In this document: in pieces, positions 34,501 through 40,462 of the stretch | Position numbering within the stretch: the stretch's first letter is position 1 | Layout of the letters: each line of letters begins with the position of its first letter | Assembly: GCA_966211675.1 (NCBI GenBank) | Contig: CBIHPK010000004.1 | Location: 62,001 to 126,000, forward strand | Reading direction: 5' to 3' | DNA length: 64,000 nt | From: SCUS01 sp966211675 | GTDB taxonomy: Bacteria; Myxococcota_A; Polyangia; Polyangiales; Ga0077539 | Translations under genes and position numbers: made by a program | The notes under the pieces: model-generated | Database searches by the model: none | What the model was told of the DNA's origin: nothing | Seen by the model: the letters and a program-made list of their open reading frames with translations, nothing else

Positions 34501-34871
34501 AGCAGGATCTCGCCGAGGTTGTTGAGCGCCCTCGGGTCGTCCGGGTCGATGGCGAGGACCGCGCGAAACCCGGCCTCGGCCTCGGCGGTGCGGCCCTCCC
34601 CCAGGAGCGCCCGGCCCCGGTTGGTCAGGGCCACGGTGTCGTCGGGCGCCAGCGCCAGGGCGCGGTCGTAGAGCGCGAAGGCCTCGGCGCTCAGTCCCCG
34701 GTTGTAGACAAGGTCCCCCAGGTTGGCGAGGGCGCCGGGGATCGCCGGGTCCTGCTCGAGCAGGGCGCGATAGCCTCGCTCCGCAGCCGCCGCGCGACCG
34801 GCCTTGTGGTGCTCGACCGCCTCCACGAACAACTCACGAAGATGGAGCGGGACGTTGGGATCGTGTGCCAT
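31566..34871 (-). CDS. TPR - GT41 (OGT/SPINDLY-type) glycosyltransferase fused to an FkbM-type methyltransferase
   Basis: This 1101-residue, three-part protein is unusual. Residues about 10-225 are six or so TPRs. Residues about 260-625 are an OGT-like GT41 domain: RRLRVAYLSSDLRRHPVGLF, then DLLVDLAGHT, WLGYPDTTGLSTVDYRITD, GSFNNASKLSPELARCW with the presumed UDP-binding Lys near 444, and LDSFPYNGATTTCEAL. Residues about 690-860 are an FkbM/Methyltransf_21 domain (ALDCGANYGLYTLALA; DFVKLDAEGEEARII). The last 240 residues are helical and unassigned. It lies opposite and divergent to flagellin, so it probably glycosylates and methylates flagellin or its glycan (inference). The ATG at 34871 is preferred to a TTG at 34907. 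Confidence 0.85.
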   Translation of the reverse strand: MAHDPNVPLHLRELFVEAVEHHKAGRAAAAERGYRALLEQDPAIPGALANLGDLVYNRGLSAEAFALYDRALALAPDDTVALTNRGRALLGEGRTAEAEAGFRAVLAIDPDDPRALNNLGEILLRRNAFEEAHALLARAVRVAPDSAAAHTTFGKLLLLGGRVTDALVVLERAVKLAPASPEARSVLAGALWTEGRIEESIRQHREALRLRPALFETWSLLLFTMHCGAGRAPAELFAEHLRFGRALEQSVAADRRDLVADATPGRRLRVAYLSSDLRRHPVGLFLAPVIEAHSREEFEVFTYSSVASTDDVQARLRAAVEHWVDVSDLTDQALTARIREDRIDLLVDLAGHTTNGRMGVLARRAAPVQLSWLGYPDTTGLSTVDYRITDAVADPPGESDALHTEELLRLPGGFLAWEASAAAADPEPPCVSAGHVTFGSFNNASKLSPELARCWAEILRGVPGSRMILKHQAFEREANRARVRGWFEEAGIAADRLEFVGFAARWQDAYALYARVDLALDSFPYNGATTTCEALSQGVPVVALRGSAHAGRVSAAMLTALGETSLIAGSEAEYVSIATALALDPARLSALRASLPARWRESTAGSPTRLARELEDAFRLAWQRTLSGAPRKPVPTSVGEVTLGPRDYELVDCAGDVRVALPPSLENLTTYVLREQGDWFEAELPFVRGLTQPGERALDCGANYGLYTLALARAAGPSGRVWSVEPSSRTSAFLRASVESNGFANVTVVQAALSDHSGEASLHMGSWSELAALTADPAHHSSSEVVTLHALDEVRDSLDLRRIDFVKLDAEGEEARIIQGGQRFFTEESPLVMTEIRHGSVVNTGLHEAFAALGYGCYRLIPGLQVLAFTPSTDVFDGFALNLFFCKPDRAERLAARGLLALPGEAPEAPSAPGRWRDELPAFPYVRQLLPYWESQHAGRAELEAALDRWCDAHDPARSASSRMRSLEAALDLLSAALDQHPTLPRLVSVARVAWEIGLRETAVGALRTAVEWFTHGEGIALDEPFLVPSPRFDALRIPSNEATWCFGAVLEQFERLRSFSSFYEGRNSRPFLESLSQLGFMGEEMRRRQELIDARFGAEE

Positions 34872-34997
34872 CGGGCGACGATGGCAGAATCGACGCAGGG
34901 GACGCAACGGAAAGACAGGAGAGAAAGAGAGCGCCTGGGGAGTGCGTCAGGGAGGGAGCGGAAGGGGAGGGTCGGGAGGGTGCTTTCCGAATTCGAT

Positions 34998-35025
34998 TCA
35001 AGGCCGCCGGGGGGGTGGCCGTACA
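34998..35025 (+). promoter_or_regulatory. Weak sigma-28-like promoter candidate before flagellin
   Basis: TCAAG at 34998-35002 and GCCGTACA at 35018-35025 are spaced 15 bases apart, resembling the FliA pattern (TAAA-N15-GCCGATAA). The match is partial at both elements. An alternative weak sigma-54 match lies at 34882-34897. The 232-bp region between the divergent glycosyltransferase and flagellin also holds a purine-rich stretch (about 34898-34978) and a good ribosome-binding site AAAGGA before the ATG. Confidence 0.25.
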
Positions 35026-35103
35026 GGGGGGGGCTGAGGGATCCAACCGGTCCCACGGACGAGCGTCACAGGGGCGCGCGTCCTGACGCACAAAGGAAGT
35101 CCT

Positions 35104-35928
35104 ATGGGCCTGTTCATCCAAACCAACGTCGCCTCGATGATCGCGCAGAACAACCTGTCGAACACGTCGAGCAAGCTGAGCGGCAACTTCGAGAAGCTGT
35201 CGAGCGGGTTCCGCATCAACAGCGCGTCCGACGACGCCGCGGGCCTCGGCATCAGCAAGCTCATGAACGCCTCGGCGCGCTCGATCATCGTCGCCCAGCG
35301 CAACGCGAGCGACGCGATCTCCATGTCGCAGACCGCCGACGGCGCCGCCGAGCAGATCCACGAGCTGCTCACCCGCATGCGCGAGCTCGCGGTGCAGGGC
35401 GCCAACGGCACCAACAACACCACCGACGGCGCCAACCTCCAGACCGAGTTCGCCTCGGCCTCCTCGGAGATCACCCGCATCGGCAACGTGACCACCTACA
35501 ACGGCACGGCGCTCCTCACGGGCACCGCGTCCGTCGCCTTCCAGGTCGGCATCCAGAACACCGCCGACGACCGCATCACGGTCGCCTTCGGCGGCGCCTC
35601 GGCGTCGAACCTCGGCATCACCGGCGCCACGGTCGCCACCATCACCGGCGCCCAGGCCGCGATCGCCACCATCGACACCGCGATCTCGACCCTGAGCACC
35701 GTCCGCGAGACCTTCGGCGCCACCGTCAACCGCCTCCAGTCGACCGTCGCCAACCTCCAGTCCACCGGCACCAACCTGTCGGCCGCCCTCAGCCGCATCC
35801 GCGACACCGACATCGCGATGGAGACCTCCTCCCTCGCCCGCAACCAGGTGCTCTCGCAGGCCGGCGCGGCCGTCCTCGGCCAGGCCAACCAGGCCCCGCA
35901 GCTGGCACTCTCGTTGCTCCGCGGCTGA
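35104..35928 (+). CDS. fliC: Flagellin, short D0/D1 form
   Basis: This 274-residue protein has both conserved flagellin ends: SSKLSGNFEKLSSGFRINSA and DDAAGLGISKLMNASARS at the N-terminus, and DTDIAMETSSLARNQVLSQA with QAPQLALSLL at the C-terminus. The central region (about 125-190) is short, Thr/Ala/Ser-rich and without D2/D3 domains. It is the only flagellin in the window. Ser/Thr in the D1 surface loops are plausible glycosylation sites, given the flanking GT41 genes. A strong ribosome-binding site precedes the ATG. Confidence 0.96.
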   Translation: MGLFIQTNVASMIAQNNLSNTSSKLSGNFEKLSSGFRINSASDDAAGLGISKLMNASARSIIVAQRNASDAISMSQTADGAAEQIHELLTRMRELAVQGANGTNNTTDGANLQTEFASASSEITRIGNVTTYNGTALLTGTASVAFQVGIQNTADDRITVAFGGASASNLGITGATVATITGAQAAIATIDTAISTLSTVRETFGATVNRLQSTVANLQSTGTNLSAALSRIRDTDIAMETSSLARNQVLSQAGAAVLGQANQAPQLALSLLRG

Positions 35929-35945
35929 TCGATCTCAACGGGTGG

Positions 35946-35972
35946 TAGGCCGCGGCGACGTGCCGCGGCCTA
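35946..35972 (+). terminator. Perfect hairpin between fliC and fliD
   Basis: An 11-bp perfect inverted repeat (TAGGCCGCGGC / GCCGCGGCCTA) encloses a 5-nt loop, 18 bp after the flagellin stop. It has no T-tract, so it may act as an mRNA-stabilising structure or a partial terminator. Either would explain high flagellin relative to cap protein. Confidence 0.6.
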
Positions 35973-35996
35973 TGGCCTCTCCACCGGAGCGACGCG

Positions 35997-37325
35997 ATGA
36001 CCATCTCGGGCAACCTACCGACCAGCGCCTCAGGCCTCGACGTCGAGGGGCTCATCACCAGGCTCGTGGCCATCCGCAGCCAGTCGGTCACCACGCTCCA
36101 GACCCGCCAGCAGCAGATCAACCAGGCCGGCACGACGGTCTCCGCCTTCAGCACCAAGCTCGCCTCGCTCGCCCGCGCGGCCCGCGCGCTCGACAGCACT
36201 TCGGAGTTCAACGCCACCACGGCAAGCTCGTCCGACGCCACCTACGTCGCGGCCACCTCCTCCGGCGGCATCGTCCCCGGGGCCTACTCCGTCGGCGTCA
36301 CCCGGCTCGCAACCGAGCAGCGCACCCGCAGCAACACCTTCGCCTCCAGCACCGACGCCATCAACCTCTCCGGCACCATCGACGTCTCCGTCGCCGGCGG
36401 CCCGAACGTCTCTGTCACCGTCTCCGGCACCGACTCGCTCAACGACATCGCCGCGCGGCTCTCGTCGTCCGGCGCCCGCATCAACGCCTCGGTCATCTAC
36501 GACGGCGTCAACTACCGCATGCTGGTGCGCGGCCTCGACACCGGCGACGCCAACACCGTCACCCTGAACGAGAGCACGCCCGCCCTGGCCGCGAGCCTCG
36601 GGCTGAGCACGCCGGCCAACACGTACCAGACCGCGCAGGACGCCCTCTTCACCGTCGACTCCATCAGCATGCGCCGACCCACCAACCAGGTGACCAACGC
36701 GATCCCCGGTGTGACCCTCGCCCTCGCCCGGCCGACCACCAGCAACGTGCAGATCACCGTGGCGACGGACCCCACCGCGCTCAAGGCGAAGGTCCAGTCG
36801 TTCATCACAGCCTACAACGACGTGGTGACCGCGAGCCACACCGCGACCGGCTTTGGCACCACGAGGGCCGCCAACCCGGTGCTCGCCGCCGACCGCGCCT
36901 TCCGAGGGTCCCTCGAGCGCCTCTCGCGCATCGAGTCGTCGACCGTCCCGGGCACCTCCGGGGCCTACACCACCCTCGGGAGCGTCGGGGTCCGGCTGCA
37001 GAGCGACGGTACGCTCCAGCTCAACGACGCCGCCTTCACCGCGGCCATCACCGCCGACGCGCGGGCCGTCTCCAAGGTGTTCGTCACCGACGCCAGCCTC
37101 GGCGCCACCGGGGTGATGTCCTCCTTCGCGACGGCCGTCACCGAGCTCTCCTCCGACACGACCTCGCCGCTGCTGACCCGGAGCGCCACCCTGTCCGCGC
37201 AGTCCCTCGCGCTCACCACGCGCATCCGCAACGAGCAGGACTCCGTCGCCGCGTACTCGCAGACCCTGCGGGCGCAGTTCACCGCGATGGAGACCCTCGT
37301 CAGCAAGTACAAGTCCATCCTGTGA
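35997..37325 (+). CDS. fliD: Filament cap protein FliD
   Basis: This 442-residue protein has the FliD N-terminal pattern TSASGLDVEGLITRLVAIRS, a Ser/Thr-rich beta middle, and the FliD C-terminal domain (about 235-430) with TNQVTNAIPGVTLALARPTT and a coiled-coil end (SLALTTRIRNEQDSVAAYSQ). It caps the filament and is required for flagellin polymerisation. It is transcribed between fliC and fliS. Confidence 0.94.
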   Translation: MTISGNLPTSASGLDVEGLITRLVAIRSQSVTTLQTRQQQINQAGTTVSAFSTKLASLARAARALDSTSEFNATTASSSDATYVAATSSGGIVPGAYSVGVTRLATEQRTRSNTFASSTDAINLSGTIDVSVAGGPNVSVTVSGTDSLNDIAARLSSSGARINASVIYDGVNYRMLVRGLDTGDANTVTLNESTPALAASLGLSTPANTYQTAQDALFTVDSISMRRPTNQVTNAIPGVTLALARPTTSNVQITVATDPTALKAKVQSFITAYNDVVTASHTATGFGTTRAANPVLAADRAFRGSLERLSRIESSTVPGTSGAYTTLGSVGVRLQSDGTLQLNDAAFTAAITADARAVSKVFVTDASLGATGVMSSFATAVTELSSDTTSPLLTRSATLSAQSLALTTRIRNEQDSVAAYSQTLRAQFTAMETLVSKYKSIL

Positions 37326-37341
37326 ACCACTGAAGGATGCA

Positions 37342-37740
37342 ATGAACCCGAACGTCCTCTCCCGATACGGCGCCGTGCAGGCCTCGACCAGCTCTCCGGG
37401 GCAGATCCTGGTGATGCTCTACGACGGGCTCTTCCGCTTCCTCAACGAAGCCAGGGTCGCGCTGCAGGAGAAGCGCCGCGCGCGGGCGGGCGAGCTCATC
37501 AGCCGCGCGCACGCCATCCTCGACACGCTCAGCTCGACCCTCAACCCGGAGCACGCTCCGGAGCTGTGCGGCAACCTCGAGGCGCTCTACCTCTTCTGCA
37601 TGCAGCAGCTGATCTCGGCCAACATCCTCTCGAAGGTGGAGCCCATCGACGACGTGCTGCGCATCCTCGCCCCGCTCCGCGAGGCCTGGACCGAGGTCGT
37701 CACGAAGCCCCAGGCGGTCGCCCAGGCGGGCGCGCGATAG
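37342..37740 (+). CDS. fliS: Flagellin export chaperone FliS
   Basis: This 132-residue, all-helical protein has the FliS patterns SRYGAVQASTSSPGQILVML and YDGLFRFLNEARVAL. It has typical length. FliS binds the flagellin C-terminus before export. It lies 16 bp after fliD. Confidence 0.94.
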   Translation: MNPNVLSRYGAVQASTSSPGQILVMLYDGLFRFLNEARVALQEKRRARAGELISRAHAILDTLSSTLNPEHAPELCGNLEALYLFCMQQLISANILSKVEPIDDVLRILAPLREAWTEVVTKPQAVAQAGAR

Positions 37741-37767
37741 TCTCCCCCGGGGACGTTGAGAGTCACC

Positions 37768-38172
37768 ATGGCGATCTCTTCCATCACTTCCATCGTCCCC
37801 GACGCCTCCACGGCCACCCGCGATCCGGTGGTGCGCACGGAGGTCCCCGGCTCGGCCACCAACAAGACCCAGGAGGCCAGCGCCCCGCAGACCCGACCCC
37901 CCGAGGAGTCGCGGCGGGCAGAGCCGTCGTCCGACGCGACCGCGCGCGAGGCGGCGGAGATGCGTGAGCTCGTCGAGCTCGCCAACGAGCGGCTGAAGTC
38001 GTCCAACGCGGTCATCTCCTTCAACGTCGACCCGGACACGAAGATGGTCGTCACGACGCTGCTCGACTCGCGCACCAACGAGGTCATCCGGCAGATCCCC
38101 ACCGAGGCGGTGCTGGAGATCGCGCGCTCGCTCGACAAGATCGCCCCCGTCCTGGTGCAGGAGAAGGTCTGA
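37768..38172 (+). CDS. flaG: FlaG family protein
   Basis: This 134-residue protein has a disordered N-terminal half and the FlaG domain at about 75-130, with VISFNVDPDTKMVVTTLLDS and EVIRQIPTEAVLEIARSL, which are diagnostic. FlaG proteins influence filament length. The ATG at 37768 is preferred to a TTG at 37756. Its stop codon TGA overlaps the apparent CTG start of the next gene. Confidence 0.9.
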   Translation: MAISSITSIVPDASTATRDPVVRTEVPGSATNKTQEASAPQTRPPEESRRAEPSSDATAREAAEMRELVELANERLKSSNAVISFNVDPDTKMVVTTLLDSRTNEVIRQIPTEAVLEIARSLDKIAPVLVQEKV

Positions 38173-40445
38173 CGCCTCCGCCTCCCGACAACGCCCTCTC
38201 CCGCGGGCTCGAACACCACAAAGCCGGGCGCTGGCCGCAGGCCGCGGGGCTCTACCTGGAGTTCCTCGCGACGCACCCCGGTCACCCGGCGGCGCTGCAC
38301 CTGCTGGGCGACGCCTCGTGTCGGCTGGGCGACCCTGAGACGGGCGTCGCGCTCATCCGCAAGGCCATCGCGCTCAAGCCCGACTACGTCGAGGCGCTCA
38401 ACAACCTCGGCGCGCAGCTCCAGGCGCTCGGCCGCCGCGACGAGGCGGTGGAGAGCTTCCGCGCCGCCGTGCGCTGCGGGTCGGACCTCGTCGCGCCGCT
38501 CATCAACCTCGCGGGCCTGCTCGTCGAGCGCGGCGAGCCGGAGGAGGCGCTGGAGCTCGCGCGACGCGCCGCGCAGCGCGACCCGGACTCCATCGAGGCC
38601 GCGCGCATCCTCGCCTCCGCGCTGCTCGCGACCGGCCGCCGGGAGGAGTCCGTCGCGTGCTACGAGCAGCTGGTGCGCCGCCTCCCGGCATCGGCCGAGC
38701 TGCACAACGACCTCGGCTTCGCGCTGGCCTCGATCGGCCGAGCGGACGAGGCGAGGGCGAGCTACCTCCGCGCGCTGGAGCGGTCGCCGGGCCTCGACCA
38801 CGCGCTCAACAACCTCGGCATCCTGAGCCGAGCCCAGGGCCGGACCGACGAGGCCGTGGAGTTCTTCCGCCGCGCTCTGGCCACGACGCCGCGCTTCGTC
38901 GAGGCGATGCACAACCTCGGGGAGTCGCTCGCGGCGCTCGGCCGCACCGACGAGGCGGTGGCCGCGCTGCACCAGAGCATCGCGTGGCGTCCGCGCTTCG
39001 CCGAGGCCTGGAACACCCTGGGCAACGCCCTCCGCCAGCAGGGCGACGACGAGGCCGGCGAGGCCGCCTACCGCGAGGCGCTGCGAGAGAAGCCCGATCA
39101 CGCGGGCGCTCTCAACAACCTCGGCCTGCTGCAGTGGCACCACGGCGAGGTGTCCGCCGCCATCGGGTCCTTTCGCGAGGCGCTCCGCTCGCGCCGGGAC
39201 TTCGCCCGCGCCCACAGCAACCTCCTCTTCGCGCTCCACGGCGACCCCACCGCGACCCCGGCCGGTCTCCTCGACGAGTCGCTCGCCTTCGACCGGCGCC
39301 ACGCGCCCCTGGCCGCAGAGCTCGCTCGCCCACCTCGGTCCGACCCAGACCCCGGGCGCAGGCTGCGCGTGGGCTACCTCTCTCCCGACCTGCGCGAGCA
39401 CTCCTGCGCGTACTTCCTGGAGCCCCTGCTGCGAGCGCACCGCCGCGAGGAGTTCGAGCTCTTCGCCTACGCCGAGGTGCGGCGACCGGACGCCGTCACC
39501 GCCCGGCTGCGCTCGCTCTGCGACCACTGGCGATCCACCACCGGCCTCACCGACCGGGAGCTCGTCGAGCAGATCCGCGAGGACCGCATCGACGTGCTCG
39601 TCGACCTCGCGGGCCACTCCGCCGACAACCGGCTGACGGCGCTCCTCGCTCGCCCGGCGCCGGTGCAGGTGACCTGGCTCGGCTACCCCGGGACCACCGG
39701 GCTCTCGACCCTCGACTACCGCCTCACGGACGATCACTGCGACCCGGCGGGCGAGTCCGATGCCTTCCACAGCGAGCGCCTTCTGCGCCTCGACGGCGGG
39801 ATGCACTGCTACCTCGCGCCGGAGGCCGCGATGGCGGTGTCGCCCTCCCCCTTTGCGGGCGCCGGTCACGTCACCTTCGGATCGTTCAACCAGCTCGCCA
39901 AGATGAACGCCGACGTGGTGGCCGCGTGGGCGCGCATCCTCGGCGCGCTGGAGGGCTCCCGGCTGTGCCTGAAATCGAGCGCCCTCTCGCAGCGCCCGGT
40001 GCGGCAGCGGGTGCTCGACGCCTTCGCCTCCCACGGGGTCGCGGCCGACCGGCTCGACCTCCTCGCCTGGACCGCCACCACCCGCGACCATCTCCAGCTC
40101 TACGACCGCGTCGACGTGGCGCTCGACCCCTTCCCGTACAACGGCACCACCACGACCTGCGAGGCCCTCTGGATGGGCGTCCCGGTGATCACCCTCGCGG
40201 GCGACCGGCACGCGGCGCGCGTCGGGCTGAGCCTGCTCTCTCGCCTCGGCCACCCCGAGCTGATCGCGGGCTCCGTCGACGACTACGCGGCGAGGGCCGT
40301 CGATCTCGCGAGCGACCCGGCCCGCCTCCGGGCCCTGCGCGGATCGCTGCGCGACGAGATGCGAGCGAGCCCCCTCTGCGACGCCGACGGCTTCGCGCGA
40401 GGCGTCGAGGCGGCCTACCGCCGGATGTGGAGCGAGCGGCCCTGA
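38169..40445 (+). CDS. TPR - GT41 (OGT/SPINDLY-type) glycosyltransferase, apparent CTG start
   Basis: This protein is about 758 residues if read from CTG at 38169. About ten TPRs occupy residues 8-370, then a GT41 domain (about 395-750) with RRLRVGYLSPDLREHSCAYF, DVLVDLAGHSADN, WLGYPGTTGLSTLDYRLTD, FGSFNQLAKMNADVVAAW (presumed catalytic Lys near 577) and LDPFPYNGTTTTCEALWMG. The first ATG, at 38448, would cut into clear TPRs such as LKPDYVEALNNLGAQLQALG. The frame is open from 37968 with no ATG, GTG or TTG before 38448. CTG at 38169 overlaps the flaG stop (CTGA) and follows AGGAGAAGG. Probable flagellin glycosyltransferase. Confidence 0.83.
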   Translation: MTPPPPDNALSRGLEHHKAGRWPQAAGLYLEFLATHPGHPAALHLLGDASCRLGDPETGVALIRKAIALKPDYVEALNNLGAQLQALGRRDEAVESFRAAVRCGSDLVAPLINLAGLLVERGEPEEALELARRAAQRDPDSIEAARILASALLATGRREESVACYEQLVRRLPASAELHNDLGFALASIGRADEARASYLRALERSPGLDHALNNLGILSRAQGRTDEAVEFFRRALATTPRFVEAMHNLGESLAALGRTDEAVAALHQSIAWRPRFAEAWNTLGNALRQQGDDEAGEAAYREALREKPDHAGALNNLGLLQWHHGEVSAAIGSFREALRSRRDFARAHSNLLFALHGDPTATPAGLLDESLAFDRRHAPLAAELARPPRSDPDPGRRLRVGYLSPDLREHSCAYFLEPLLRAHRREEFELFAYAEVRRPDAVTARLRSLCDHWRSTTGLTDRELVEQIREDRIDVLVDLAGHSADNRLTALLARPAPVQVTWLGYPGTTGLSTLDYRLTDDHCDPAGESDAFHSERLLRLDGGMHCYLAPEAAMAVSPSPFAGAGHVTFGSFNQLAKMNADVVAAWARILGALEGSRLCLKSSALSQRPVRQRVLDAFASHGVAADRLDLLAWTATTRDHLQLYDRVDVALDPFPYNGTTTTCEALWMGVPVITLAGDRHAARVGLSLLSRLGHPELIAGSVDDYAARAVDLASDPARLRALRGSLRDEMRASPLCDADGFARGVEAAYRRMWSERP

Positions 40446-40462
40446 CGCTCCGATCGCGTACG

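Noticed and set aside
31824..35948. 1374-residue plus-strand ORF
   Set aside because: It is antisense to the GT41-FkbM gene and then runs out of frame through flagellin; His/Arg/Gly-rich with no motif.
38169..40445. Start of the second glycosyltransferase at ATG 38448
   Set aside because: It would remove well-formed TPR repeats and leave a 275-bp unexplained gap inside a compact operon.
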